NCBI RefSeq assembly: GCF_020076305.1
Contig: NZ_JAIQXE010000002.1
Span: 62,001-126,000, forward strand
Direction: 5' to 3'
Length of the DNA: 64,000 nt
Source: Flavihumibacter profundi
GTDB lineage: Bacteria > Bacteroidota > Bacteroidia > Chitinophagales > Chitinophagaceae
Under the pieces are notes generated by a model, which saw only the letters and a program-made list of their open reading frames with translations, did not search any database and was not told where the DNA came from. How positions within the stretch are numbered: position 1 is the stretch's first letter; each line of letters opens with the position of its first letter. The translations under genes were made by a program, and so were the position numbers. Below, in pieces: positions 17,647 to 27,221 of the stretch.

Positions 17647-19014
17647 ATGAGAAAAGAAATTAATAGTCATTTGCGCACAGAAGGCGATATCAATTTTTCT
17701 GAAGCGAGAAAAAATTGGGCAGAAAGGAATAATGATCCGGCAACAACAGCTATGCTGGAAGCTGATTCCAGGTATTTCCTTCATCAGTCACTGTCAACGC
17801 CTTGCCTTGATGTACTGAAAAGTTGTGAAGGCATTTATATTACCAACCTACAGGACAAATCATATATCGATTTTCATGGTAATAATGTTCATCACCTTGG
17901 ATACCGGAATAAATATATCCTGGACCGTGTGAAAGCCCAGATGGACGAACTTCCTTTTTCACCAAGGCGATTTACAAATCCTGTTGCCATTGAACTGGCG
18001 GAGCGCCTTGCATCTTTAACCAATGGCGTGCTTTCAAGGGTCCTGCTTGCGCCTGGCGGTACCTCTGCAATTGGAATCGCCCTTAAACTTGCAAGAGTAG
18101 TAACCGGAAAGTATAAAACAATCTCCATGTGGGACGCATTTCATGGCGCTTCCATGGATAGCATAACAGTTGGTGGCGAATACATGTTCCAAAAAGATAT
18201 TGGTCCGCTGATTCCAGGGAATATCCATGTGCCACCACCCGATAATTACAGGGGGATGTGGACAAATCCGGATGCTGAAGACAGCGATATCGCCTATGCC
18301 AATTACATTGAATATGTAATTGAAAAGGAAGGCGATATCGGGGCGGTTGTTGCAGAAACGATTCGCAGCACAGATGTGAAAGTGCCTTCAAAAGCTTACT
18401 GGAAAAGGGTTAGGGAAATTTGTGACAAACACGGGGTATTGCTGATACTGGATGAGATACCGATATGCCTTGGACGGACTGGTGCTGTTTTTACATACCA
18501 GCAATATGATATTGAACCTGATATATTAGTGATCGGCAAGGGACTGGGTGCAGGAGTCATCCCAATGGCTGCAATGATGTGCCGCGAAGAATATAATGTG
18601 GCCGGCCATATATCGCTTGGGCACTATACACATGAAAAGAGTCCCCTTGGTGCTGCTGCAGCGCTGGCTGCACTGGATTATATGGAAGAGTTTAAGGTAT
18701 TGCAACATGTAAATAAGATGGAAGCGTATATGTGTGAGCGTTTGCAAAACATGTATGACCGTCATAGCATTATTGGCCAGGTTAGAGGAATGGGTATGTT
18801 GTGGGGAGTGGAACTGGTTACTGATCGCAAATCAAAAGCGAAAGACATTGCTTCCGCAGAGAAGATCATGTACCGCTGCATGGAAAACGGGTTAAGCTTC
18901 AAGGTTTCGGCAGGGAATGTCTTATCCTTATACCCACCATTAATTACTGAACAAAATCAACTTGCAGCGGCATTGGATATTGTTGAAGAAGCAATCATGT
19001 ATACTACTAAATAA
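17647..19014 (+). CDS. Class III PLP enzyme, PbfA-like phosphonate ammonia-lyase
   Basis: A 455-residue fold-type I PLP enzyme. It shows GGTSAIG (137-143), the WDAFHGAS phosphate/ring-stacking region (162-169), DE269-270 (LILDEIP) and the PLP-binding Lys298 (VIGKGLGAG). Blocks RTEGDINFS near the start, FHGNNVHHLGY (76-86) and SMWDAFHGASMDSI recall, from memory, (R)-1-hydroxy-2-aminoethylphosphonate ammonia-lyase (PbfA), which gives phosphonoacetaldehyde. Ethanolamine-phosphate phospho-lyase and omega-transaminases are close relatives and remain possible. The next two genes on the same strand encode a phosphoester/phosphonate hydrolase-like lipoprotein and a transporter. No phosphonatase (PhnX) or PhnW is visible in the window. 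Confidence 0.65.
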   Translation: MRKEINSHLRTEGDINFSEARKNWAERNNDPATTAMLEADSRYFLHQSLSTPCLDVLKSCEGIYITNLQDKSYIDFHGNNVHHLGYRNKYILDRVKAQMDELPFSPRRFTNPVAIELAERLASLTNGVLSRVLLAPGGTSAIGIALKLARVVTGKYKTISMWDAFHGASMDSITVGGEYMFQKDIGPLIPGNIHVPPPDNYRGMWTNPDAEDSDIAYANYIEYVIEKEGDIGAVVAETIRSTDVKVPSKAYWKRVREICDKHGVLLILDEIPICLGRTGAVFTYQQYDIEPDILVIGKGLGAGVIPMAAMMCREEYNVAGHISLGHYTHEKSPLGAAAALAALDYMEEFKVLQHVNKMEAYMCERLQNMYDRHSIIGQVRGMGMLWGVELVTDRKSKAKDIASAEKIMYRCMENGLSFKVSAGNVLSLYPPLITEQNQLAAALDIVEEAIMYTTK

Positions 19015-19035
19015 CTTTCCCAGATCGGATAATTT

Positions 19036-20733
19036 ATGATTCATAAAATTCCAGTCCTGCAAAGGACATTTCAATTATTGATTACTGGCGTGGCGGTTTC
19101 CTGTATGATTACCGGATGTAAAACGGGTGGGAAAACTAATTACCCGCCAGGAATAGATCATGTAATTGTAATTGGTGTTGATGGCATGAGTCCGGATGGG
19201 ATCCGTAAGGCCAATGTGCCTGTACTCAAAAAAATGGTTACGGATGGATCGGTAAAATGGAATGTCCGGACAGCATTGCCGTCAAGCAGCAGTACAAACT
19301 GGGCATCCATGATTATGGGTGCGGGGCCTGAGCAGCATGGGGTTTTAAGTAATGAGTGGGAAAAAGATAATGCCTCCCTCCCACCTGTTGTAAGGGGCGA
19401 GGAAGGTATTTTTCCCACTATATTTTCCGTTGTACACCAGAACCGGCCAGATGCAGAAATCGGGGCAGTGTATAATTGGGATGGTTTTGGCCGTCTGTTC
19501 GAAAAGAAAGCCGTGAATTATGACCATACTTTTTCTACGGAAGATTCCACTACCACAGACTTCATTAACTATATCAAAGCAAAAAAGCCAGTTTTCGCTT
19601 TCCTCCACCTGGATCATGTTGATCATGCCGGTCACCACGATGGACATGGTACTCCAGCCTACCTGGCAGCAATTGGAAAAGCGGATTCACTTATCGGTAA
19701 AGTACTGGATGGCGTAAAGGCTGCCGGTATAGAAGATAATACCCTGATCATAGTTACATCCGACCATGGTGGTAAGGGATATGGACATGGCGGGGCAACT
19801 ATTGAGGAAGCGGAAATTGCGATGTTCCTGTATGGGAAAGGTGTTAAAAAGGGGTATGAAATACCGGAAGAAGTATATACTTATGACCTTGCAGCAACCA
19901 TCGCTTTCGCATTAAATATGGAATCTCCTTATGCCTGGATCGGCAGGCCTGTGAAAAGTGCATTTGAAGGATTTTCAGTACCAGCTAATTTATGGAAAGG
20001 CAAAAAATTAATTGCATCACCGGTAATATCACCTGCTCCGCATTTATACCAGCAGGCAGGGGGATTATATATCGATACTCCCGCAACAGTAGAGATAATA
20101 TCGGTTGCCAACAGAAGCACCATCCGTTATACAACTAACGGAAGTGAACCGGATTCTTCATCAAAGGAATACAAATCCCCTTTCCGCCTGGATACCACGA
20201 CTGTTGTAAAAGCCAGGTCTTATGACAGCGAGGGGAATGAAAGTCCGGCCAGTGCCGCTTATTTCAGGGTATTAAAATCCGGTGGTGGAAATGGCCTTAA
20301 TACAATACTTTATGAAGGAACGGACTGGAAAAGGCTGCCAGTTTTTGAAAATGTTAAACCTGCTTCGAAATGGGTGAGCCATGAGTTTAATATTGACCAG
20401 GAACAAGTAAATTCAATGGTCAGTAAAGGCAAAGATAATTTTGGGGTTGTCTTTAATGGTTTCCTGGAAATAGACCAACCGGGGCAGTATACTTTTTATC
20501 TCCAGTCGGATGATGGAAGCAACCTTTATATAGACAATAAAGAAGTAGTAAATAATGATGGCGGCCATGGCGTTATAGAAGCCGCAGGCGCTGTTCAGCT
20601 TGGAAAAGGGAAACACGCTATCCGGGTGGAATATTTTAATGGTTTCGGAGGATTCTGGCTGGATGCTTATTACAAAGGGCCGGAAATACCCCGTCAAATA
20701 ATTCCTGCTAACAAATTATTCTTGAAAAATTGA
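19036..20733 (+). CDS. Alkaline phosphatase-superfamily lipoprotein with CHB_HEX_C and PA14-like domains
   Basis: A 565-residue protein. A signal ends in lipobox ITGC (Cys28). Residues 40-330 are an ENPP/phosphonoacetate hydrolase-like domain: Asp49 (GVDGM), nucleophile region LPSSSSTNW (81-89), metal ligands in HLDHVDHAGHHDGHGT and SDHGG. It then has a chitobiase-like C-terminal domain (about 340-415; IRYTTNGSEPDSSS) and a PA14-like domain (about 430-560; YTFYLQSDDGSNLYID). These accessory domains usually bind glycans. It starts 21 bases after the PLP enzyme gene. Because it is exported, it may release a phosphonate or phosphoethanolamine from extracellular material. Known PhnA enzymes are cytosolic, so this is not a simple PhnA. 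Confidence 0.75.
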   Translation: MIHKIPVLQRTFQLLITGVAVSCMITGCKTGGKTNYPPGIDHVIVIGVDGMSPDGIRKANVPVLKKMVTDGSVKWNVRTALPSSSSTNWASMIMGAGPEQHGVLSNEWEKDNASLPPVVRGEEGIFPTIFSVVHQNRPDAEIGAVYNWDGFGRLFEKKAVNYDHTFSTEDSTTTDFINYIKAKKPVFAFLHLDHVDHAGHHDGHGTPAYLAAIGKADSLIGKVLDGVKAAGIEDNTLIIVTSDHGGKGYGHGGATIEEAEIAMFLYGKGVKKGYEIPEEVYTYDLAATIAFALNMESPYAWIGRPVKSAFEGFSVPANLWKGKKLIASPVISPAPHLYQQAGGLYIDTPATVEIISVANRSTIRYTTNGSEPDSSSKEYKSPFRLDTTTVVKARSYDSEGNESPASAAYFRVLKSGGGNGLNTILYEGTDWKRLPVFENVKPASKWVSHEFNIDQEQVNSMVSKGKDNFGVVFNGFLEIDQPGQYTFYLQSDDGSNLYIDNKEVVNNDGGHGVIEAAGAVQLGKGKHAIRVEYFNGFGGFWLDAYYKGPEIPRQIIPANKLFLKN

Positions 20734-22034
20734 AAAAGATACAACAGCTTTTACAGCGTTCAAAGTTTGCATTTATCGGCTGGTCAGTTATAGCTGCATT
20801 TGGTACTTATTTCTGCATGTATGCATTTCGAAAACCTTTTACAGCAGGGACTTACAGCGGGTACAGTTTGTGGGGAATGGAATATAAAAGTGTGCTGATT
20901 ATTGCTCAGGTGCTTGGATATATGTTATCGAAATTTATTGGAATCAAGGTAATTTCAGAACTAAAACCCACCCAGCGAAAACTCTTAATTACAGGGCTGA
21001 TCCTTTTTGCAGAAGTAGCACTGGTATTATTCGGGCTGGCGGGTACTTCGTATAATTTTATTTTCCTCTTCATGAATGGATTACCCCTTGGCATGGTATG
21101 GGGGGTTGTGTTCAGTTATCTTGAAGGCAGGCGTTTTACTGAACTGCTGGCGATGGGGCTCAGCATCAGCCTTATTGTATCTTCCGGCATATTGAAGACG
21201 GTATATTTTGAGGTCCATGGCTGGTTTGGGTTTATTTCTGAATTCTGGATGCCTGCGGTGATTGGGTTGATCTTTCTTCCGTTTTTTCTGTTTTTTGTGT
21301 GGATGCTTTCAGTTATTCCGGCGCCGGATGAAACAGATATTCTTTTAAGGGCGGAGAGGACACCAATGACCAATGAAGATAAGCGGACCGTTTTGCGGAA
21401 TTTCGGTCCCGGGATTTTATGCTTCGTTATAATCTATGTAATGCTAGCGTGCATGCGTGACTTCCGCGATAATTTTTCAGTAGAAATATGGAATGAAATA
21501 GGTGGGGTGTTTGATAAAACCGTTTTTTCAAGAACAGAACTTATCACAGGCTTGATTGTACTTCTTGCCGTTGGCTGTTTATCATTAATCAAGACCAATT
21601 CACGGGGTTTTTTGGGTGTGCAATTCCTTATCGCCGTAGGCGTTATTTTAGCCGCATTCAGCACCTTTCTATTCCAGCAGCATCTTATATCACCATTCTG
21701 GTGGATGCAATTGATTGGGGTAGGCTTGTTCCTTGCGTATATTCCAATGCAGATAGCTTTATTTGAGCGGATGATCGCTTTATTTAAAATCAGGGCCAAT
21801 GCCGGATTTTTCGTTTACCTGTGCGATTCAATCGGTTACCTGGGCAGTGTCTTTTTATTACTTTACAAGGAATTTTTTATGAAAGACCTTAGCTGGGCTA
21901 AAGTGCTCATGAAGTTTAGCTATTTACTTACTGCAGTTTGTTTGCTATTTTTAGTATTTGCAGCATTATTTTTCAAACGTAAATCGATATTGAAACATTC
22001 AATAGATGAAATTAAAATAACAGAGCCCGTTTAA
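20730..22034 (+). CDS. DUF5690 / MFS-type transporter
   Basis: A 434-residue protein with about twelve membrane segments. The pattern FAFIGWSVIAAFGTYFCMYAF with RKPF, and the central loop LLRAERTPMTNEDKRT, match the DUF5690 branch of the major facilitator superfamily, distantly like organophosphate:phosphate antiporters (GlpT/UhpT). It starts at TTG in the overlap TTGA with the lipoprotein stop, so it is translationally coupled. In this locus it is the likely importer for the product of the lipoprotein enzyme, to be used by the PLP enzyme; that link is inference. Confidence 0.75.
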   Translation: MKKIQQLLQRSKFAFIGWSVIAAFGTYFCMYAFRKPFTAGTYSGYSLWGMEYKSVLIIAQVLGYMLSKFIGIKVISELKPTQRKLLITGLILFAEVALVLFGLAGTSYNFIFLFMNGLPLGMVWGVVFSYLEGRRFTELLAMGLSISLIVSSGILKTVYFEVHGWFGFISEFWMPAVIGLIFLPFFLFFVWMLSVIPAPDETDILLRAERTPMTNEDKRTVLRNFGPGILCFVIIYVMLACMRDFRDNFSVEIWNEIGGVFDKTVFSRTELITGLIVLLAVGCLSLIKTNSRGFLGVQFLIAVGVILAAFSTFLFQQHLISPFWWMQLIGVGLFLAYIPMQIALFERMIALFKIRANAGFFVYLCDSIGYLGSVFLLLYKEFFMKDLSWAKVLMKFSYLLTAVCLLFLVFAALFFKRKSILKHSIDEIKITEPV

Positions 22035-22049
22035 AAATCCAGGAACTAT

Positions 22050-22637
22050 TTACTCATTATCAGGCAGAAAGAAATAAACTACCAGCATAATTGCATCAGT
22101 ATCACCTGTGTTAGCTATTTTATGCGGTAGCCGGCTATCAAAAAAAAGCGACTCGCCTTCCTGAAAAATATATTTCTGGTCTTCTATCTGGTATTCTACT
22201 TTCCCTTTGATCATATAATTGTATTCATAGGAATCTGTTTTTACATTGCGGGTGCGGCGCGCACCTTTTTTTAATTCCAGCAATACAAAATCAACCGGCC
22301 TTCCGTAGAGTGTGCGGGTAAATACCCGGCGGTATAAAAATCCTTTGGCATATTCCTTTTCAAAAGGTTGGTATTCTTCCTGCGTTTTTAATTCTATTCG
22401 TTGGGCTGCTTTTTTCGGTGAACTTATGTCTTTAAAAAAATCGGTAAGGTCCAGGTCCAGGGAATCAATGATCTTCATTAATACAGGTAGGGAAGGGATG
22501 GTACGGTTATTCTCAATCTGGGAGATCAATCCTTTGCTAACCTGGGCTTTATTGGCCAAATCCTGAATGGTTATATTTTTTTCCTTTCGGATTTCCTTGA
22601 TTTTGTTACTAATCTGGATCAATATATTGTCCTGCAT
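22050..22637 (-). CDS. XRE-family regulator with C-terminal cupin
   Basis: A 195-residue protein. Residues 7-61 are a Cro/CI-type HTH (DLANKAQVSKGLISQIENNRTIPS) and about 105-190 a cupin sensor (YEYNYMIKGKVEYQI, GESLFFDSRLPHKIAN). Such regulators sense a small molecule in the cupin. It is convergent with the transporter gene, 15 bases apart, which makes it the natural candidate to control the 17.6-22.0 kb operon. A 12-bp palindrome CCTGCATGCAGG (22663-22674) lies 26 bases upstream of the start. The ligand is not visible from the sequence. Confidence 0.85.
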   Translation of the reverse strand: MQDNILIQISNKIKEIRKEKNITIQDLANKAQVSKGLISQIENNRTIPSLPVLMKIIDSLDLDLTDFFKDISSPKKAAQRIELKTQEEYQPFEKEYAKGFLYRRVFTRTLYGRPVDFVLLELKKGARRTRNVKTDSYEYNYMIKGKVEYQIEDQKYIFQEGESLFFDSRLPHKIANTGDTDAIMLVVYFFLPDNE

Positions 22638-22662
22638 AATGAATATGTTATTGGGTGCATCT

Positions 22663-22674
22663 CCTGCATGCAGG
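22663..22674. promoter_or_regulatory. Perfect 12-bp palindrome upstream of the XRE-cupin gene
   Basis: CCTGCATGCAGG lies between the asnS stop and the regulator start. Position fits an autoregulatory operator, but no second copy was noticed near 17.6 kb, so the role is speculative. Confidence 0.25.
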
Positions 22675-22710
22675 TATTAATATTGAAGCCAATGGGAAAG
22701 AAAATAATTA

Positions 22711-24153
22711 TTAAAATTCGGCACTCTTTGGTGTTCTTGGAAAAGCAATAACATCCCTGATATTACTCATCCCGGTTACAAACAGCACCATGCGCTCGAA
22801 GCCCAGTCCAAAACCCGCGTGTGGCACGGTTCCGAACCTGCGTGTATCAAGGTACCACCAAAGTTCATCTGCGGGTATATGCATTTCTTTCATGCGTGCT
22901 TCCAGTTTGTCCATTCTTTCTTCCCTTTGTGACCCGCCGACAATTTCACCGATGCCGGGTGCAAGGATATCCATTGCGGCAACAGTTTTACCGTCATCAT
23001 TCTGGCGCATATAAAAGGCCTTGATGTCTTTCGGGTAATTGCTAACGATTACCGGTTTCCTGAAATGTTTTTCAACAAGGTATCTTTCGTGCTCGCTCTG
23101 CATATCGATACCCCATTTTACATCATATTGAAATTTCTTTTTCTTATAGGCAGGGGACTGTAAGAGAATGTCTATGGCTTCTGTATAAGTGATCCGCTCG
23201 AAGTCGTTATTCAATACAAATTCCAGTTTTTCTATTAAGCCCATTTCACTGCGTTTATCAACAGGCAGGCTTTTTTCCTCTTCAGCTAAACGGGTTGCCA
23301 GGAATTCAAGGTCTTCGCGGTTATTTTCCATCGCGAAGCGAATGATGTATTTTATGAAAGATTCAGCCAGGTTCATATTGTCTTCCAGGTCATTGAAAGC
23401 CATCTCTGGTTCGATCATCCAGAATTCAGCCAGGTGCCTTGTGGTATTGGAATTCTCTGCGCGAAAGGTTGGGCCGAAGGTATAAATATCACCAAATGCT
23501 GTAGCACCTAATTCGCCCTCGAGCTGGCCGCTAACGGTCAGGTTTGTACTTTTACCGAAAAAGTCTTCCTTAAAATTAATACTGCCATCTGCTTCACGGG
23601 GTGGATTGTCGAATGGCAATGTGGTTACCCGGAACATTTCGCCTGCACCTTCTGCATCACTGGCCGTTATGATAGGTGTGTGCAGGTAAAGGAATCCTTT
23701 TTCATGGAAGAATTTGTGGATAGCAAAGGCCAGGGCATGGCGTACGCGGAAAACGGAACCGAATGTATTGGTACGAAAACGCAGGTGCGCTTTCTCCCGG
23801 AGGAATTCAAGACTATGTTTTTTGGGTTGTAGTGGATATTTTTCGGCGTCGCTGTCTCCCAGGATCTCCACTGTATTGGCTTTGATCTCCAGTTTCTGTC
23901 CTTTACCCTGTGAAGGGATAACGGTCCCGGTCACTTTTAAGGAACAGCTGGTGGTAATGCGTTTCAGGAAATCATCATCATATTGTCCCAGGGTTACTAC
24001 AACCTGCAGGTTGGTATTGGTAGAGCCGTCATTCAGTGCGATAAACTGGTTGTTACGGAAGGTGCGTACCCATCCCATTACGGTTACTTCCTGCTGTGCC
24101 GGTTCCCAGGTCAGCAATTCTTTGATTTTTACACGCTTGTTGAACATAGCCAT
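22711..24153 (-). CDS. asnS: Asparagine-tRNA ligase
   Basis: A 480-residue class IIb aminoacyl-tRNA synthetase. The N-terminal OB fold ([22 protein letters not shown]) binds the tRNA anticodon. Catalytic motifs follow: motif 2 [21 protein letters not shown] and motif 3 [19 protein letters not shown] near the end. The absence of the archaeal-type AspRS signature, together with the insert typical of AsnRS, supports AsnRS. It may start at 24153 or at the second ATG, 24147; both precede the fold. It is a housekeeping gene read leftward, with no close partner. Confidence 0.95.
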   Translation of the reverse strand: MAMFNKRVKIKELLTWEPAQQEVTVMGWVRTFRNNQFIALNDGSTNTNLQVVVTLGQYDDDFLKRITTSCSLKVTGTVIPSQGKGQKLEIKANTVEILGDSDAEKYPLQPKKHSLEFLREKAHLRFRTNTFGSVFRVRHALAFAIHKFFHEKGFLYLHTPIITASDAEGAGEMFRVTTLPFDNPPREADGSINFKEDFFGKSTNLTVSGQLEGELGATAFGDIYTFGPTFRAENSNTTRHLAEFWMIEPEMAFNDLEDNMNLAESFIKYIIRFAMENNREDLEFLATRLAEEEKSLPVDKRSEMGLIEKLEFVLNNDFERITYTEAIDILLQSPAYKKKKFQYDVKWGIDMQSEHERYLVEKHFRKPVIVSNYPKDIKAFYMRQNDDGKTVAAMDILAPGIGEIVGGSQREERMDKLEARMKEMHIPADELWWYLDTRRFGTVPHAGFGLGFERMVLFVTGMSNIRDVIAFPRTPKSAEF

Positions 24154-24227
24154 TATTTAAGGAGGGCAAAGATAAGCCGATTCGGTGTTTAGGCGGATTC
24201 TGCTTATTTTTATTGGGAAACTTTCAT

Positions 24228-25214
24228 ATGAAAATTGCCTTTTTTTCTACCCAACCCTACGACCGGCAATACTTTACCCGCTTTAACAAAGAGCACGAAC
24301 TGGTATATTTCGAGGCAAGGCTTGGCAGGGAGACCGCTGCCCTGGCAAAGGGCTGCAGGGCTGTTTGTGTTTTTGTAAATGATGTGCTTGACAAGGAAGT
24401 ACTTCAAATTCTTCAACAGCTGGGGGTGGAAATAATTGCCCTGCGTTGTGCCGGCTATAATAATGTTGACCTGAAGGCCGCGTCGGAACTGGACTTCGCT
24501 GTTGTAAGGGTGCCTGCATATTCACCGCATGCTGTGGCGGAACACGCCGTGGCCCTGATCTTATCGCTGAACAGGAAAATCCATAAAGCATATAACCGGG
24601 TAAGGGAAGGGAATTTTTCCCTTGATCGCCTGACCGGCTTTGACCTATATGGCAAAACCGTGGGGGTTATTGGAACCGGGAAAATAGGTGCTGTATTTGC
24701 AGGAATTATGGGGGGCTTTGGTTGCCGGGTATTAGCATTTGATATAATCGCCAACCGCGACCTGGAAGCTAATGGGGTAAAATACCTGCCCATTATGGAT
24801 ATTCTTGAACAGTCAGATATCCTTTCTTTGCATTGCCCGTTGAACGACCAAACCCGCCACCTCATTAATGACCAAACCCTGTCGATGATAAAGCCGGGGA
24901 GCATGCTGATCAATACCAGCAGGGGCGCCCTGGTTGATACCGAGGCTGCCATAAATGCCTTAAAAAGCGGCCGGCTGGGCTATCTGGGTATTGATGTCTA
25001 TGAGCAGGAGGAAAAATTATTTTTTTATGACCGAAGTGAAGAACTCATTGAAGATGATCTGATTTTACGCCTGATCAGCTTCCCTAATGTGCTAATCACC
25101 GCCCACCAGGGCTTTTTTACAGAAGAAGCACTTACCCAGATAGCGGTCACAACACTTGAAAATATTGACTTGTATGCTGCCGGCCTGCCTGTTAAGAATA
25201 GTATATTGGGGTGA
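24228..25214 (+). CDS. ldhA: D-2-hydroxyacid dehydrogenase (D-lactate dehydrogenase type)
   Basis: A 328-residue NAD-dependent enzyme. The NAD fold has GVIGTGKIGAVFAG (about 145-158). Catalytic Arg is in TSRGALVD, Glu in the following strand region (DVYEQEE), and His in TAHQGFFTEEAL. The KIAFFSTQPYDRQYF start and LRCAGYNNVDL block are typical of fermentative LdhA, which reduces pyruvate to D-lactate. The frame opens at 24213, but the ATG at 24228 (MKIAFF) is the family start. It is monocistronic and divergent from asnS. Confidence 0.88.
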   Translation: MKIAFFSTQPYDRQYFTRFNKEHELVYFEARLGRETAALAKGCRAVCVFVNDVLDKEVLQILQQLGVEIIALRCAGYNNVDLKAASELDFAVVRVPAYSPHAVAEHAVALILSLNRKIHKAYNRVREGNFSLDRLTGFDLYGKTVGVIGTGKIGAVFAGIMGGFGCRVLAFDIIANRDLEANGVKYLPIMDILEQSDILSLHCPLNDQTRHLINDQTLSMIKPGSMLINTSRGALVDTEAAINALKSGRLGYLGIDVYEQEEKLFFYDRSEELIEDDLILRLISFPNVLITAHQGFFTEEALTQIAVTTLENIDLYAAGLPVKNSILG

Positions 25215-25405
25215 AATCCGGAAATTCAACTATTATTATTTTTGATTCTGACCATTTTAGCCTAAAATTGCAATTGGAACCAAGCTGATCAGTTCTCTAC
25301 CAGCTCACCAACTCATCACTTGAAGTCCACCCAACCGATCACTCAATTCTATTTTTTTCAAGAAGTAAGGCTGATTGAAATCTCACAAAACGCACAAGTC
25401 TTAGT

Positions 25406-27106
25406 ATGTATGACATTTTGCAACTGAACGACATGCTCGTTCCTGAGTTGCTCGATATTGCGGAGCAACTAAAAATCTCAAATGCAAAAAAACTGGACAA
25501 ACAGGAGCTGATTTACAAAATCCTGGACAGGCAAGCTGTTATCGCCAGTGAAGGAAAGGGTTCTGATTCCGGTGATAAAACCAAGCGCAAACGCATTGTA
25601 AAAGCAACCACAGGCAATAGTACTGAGGAAGCTATCGTTGAAAGCGATGAGGAGAAGCCCCGTAAACCAGAGCCCCGCAAACCATTGGTCCGGAAGGAAG
25701 AGCCTATTGCTGCACCTTCTGCACCTGTTGCAGCTGAACCGGTTCGCAAGGAAGAAAAATTGCCTGCCAAACGAGGTCGTAAGAAAACGGATGACCAGGC
25801 TGCTGAACCAGAGGTTAAAGCACCTGGGAAAGTGGCCCCGCCGGAAGTTCAAACTGTGGCTGCAGAAGCTGAAGTGGGGGAAAAGCTGCGCCAGGCTGCT
25901 GAACCAGCCCCAGTGGTTGCCCCGGTAGAACAAGCTCCGCGCCAATACCAGCAACAACCACGGCGCGACCGCGATTTTTTCAATATTGAATTCGACGGAG
26001 TAATTCCGGCAGAAGGGGTATTGGAAATGATGCCCGACGGATATGGGTTTTTAAGGAGCAGCGACTATAACTATTTGTCTTCACCAGATGATGTATATGT
26101 ATCGCCTTCACAGATCAAGTTATTCGGACTTAAAACCGGAGATACTGTAAATGGGTCTGTTCGTCCGCCAAAAGAAGGTGAAAAATATTTCGCACTGTTG
26201 AAAGTGGAATATATTAATGGCAGGACACCAGAGGAAGTACGCGACAGGGTTCCTTTTGAATACCTGACCCCACTGTTCCCTTTTGAAAAGCTAAACCTTT
26301 TTGCAGAACCAAACGGTTATAGCACACGTATGATCGATTTGTTCACTCCTATCGGCAAGGGACAGCGTGGTTTGATTGTAGCACAGCCTAAAACCGGTAA
26401 AACGGTTTTGCTGAAGGAAATCGCCAATGCTATTTCTGCCAATCACCCGGATTGCTACCTTATGGTGGTATTAATAGATGAGCGCCCGGAAGAGGTTACC
26501 GATATGGAACGTAGCGTTAAGGCTGAAGTGATTGCATCTACCTTTGATGAGCCGGCTGAAAAACACGTAAAAGTGTCTACCATCGCTTTGTCAAAGGCCA
26601 AGCGCCTTGTTGAATGCGGCCATGATGTAATCATCCTGCTTGATTCCATCACGCGACTGGCACGTGCCCATAATACGGTTGCCCCTTCATCCGGTAAAGT
26701 ACTGAGTGGTGGTGTGGAAGCTAATGCGATGCAAAAACCAAAACAGTTTTTTGGTGCCGCACGTAAAATCGAAAATGGCGGATCACTTACCATACTTGCA
26801 ACAGCCCTTATTGATACAGGATCAAAAATGGATGAAGTGATCTTTGAAGAATTCAAGGGTACCGGTAATATGGAATTACAACTGGATCGTCGTTTGGCGA
26901 ACCGCCGCATATACCCTGCTATTGACCTGGTTGCTTCTTCTACCAGGAGGGATGACCTGCTGCTCGACAGGGAAGTGCTGCAGAGGATGAACCTGCTGCG
27001 TCTTTACCTCAATGACATGAATACTGAAGAAGCGATGTCTGAGCTGCTTAAAAGGATGCGCGGAACAAAAAGCAATGAAGAATTCCTGGCCAGTATGAAT
27101 GGCTAG
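25406..27106 (+). CDS. rho: Transcription termination factor Rho
   Basis: A 566-residue hexameric RNA helicase. It has the Rho N-terminal helix bundle (1-45), then a 150-residue Lys/Glu/Pro/Ala-rich insertion (about 50-200) common in Bacteroidota. The cold-shock RNA-binding fold follows ([21 protein letters not shown], about 210-280). The Walker A is AQPKTGKT (Pro328 to Thr333), the Walker [17 protein letters not shown], and near the end are [11 protein letters not shown] and the R-loop. It is monocistronic, with a strong terminator 20 bases after the stop. Confidence 0.97.
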   Translation: MYDILQLNDMLVPELLDIAEQLKISNAKKLDKQELIYKILDRQAVIASEGKGSDSGDKTKRKRIVKATTGNSTEEAIVESDEEKPRKPEPRKPLVRKEEPIAAPSAPVAAEPVRKEEKLPAKRGRKKTDDQAAEPEVKAPGKVAPPEVQTVAAEAEVGEKLRQAAEPAPVVAPVEQAPRQYQQQPRRDRDFFNIEFDGVIPAEGVLEMMPDGYGFLRSSDYNYLSSPDDVYVSPSQIKLFGLKTGDTVNGSVRPPKEGEKYFALLKVEYINGRTPEEVRDRVPFEYLTPLFPFEKLNLFAEPNGYSTRMIDLFTPIGKGQRGLIVAQPKTGKTVLLKEIANAISANHPDCYLMVVLIDERPEEVTDMERSVKAEVIASTFDEPAEKHVKVSTIALSKAKRLVECGHDVIILLDSITRLARAHNTVAPSSGKVLSGGVEANAMQKPKQFFGAARKIENGGSLTILATALIDTGSKMDEVIFEEFKGTGNMELQLDRRLANRRIYPAIDLVASSTRRDDLLLDREVLQRMNLLRLYLNDMNTEEAMSELLKRMRGTKSNEEFLASMNG

Positions 27107-27124
27107 TTTCATAATGATCATTAT

Positions 27125-27156
27125 AAAAAAAGCCGGCTCCACTGAGCCGGTTTTTT
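27125..27156 (+). terminator. Intrinsic terminator of rho
   Basis: CCGGCTC (27133-27139) and GAGCCGG (27144-27150) form a 7-bp GC stem with a CACT loop, extended by A/T pairs and ending in TTTTTT. It is directly downstream of the rho stop. Confidence 0.9.
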
Positions 27157-27221
27157 GCAATTAATACAGCAGGCATACTGCATTTGTTTTGTAGATTGTT
27201 ATCTGGAATTAAACTGAGAAA

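Noticed and set aside
19036-20733. Naming the lipoprotein phosphatase PhnA (phosphonoacetate hydrolase)
   Set aside because: Superfamily and catalytic motifs fit, but known PhnA is cytosolic and lacks the lipobox and the C-terminal domains.
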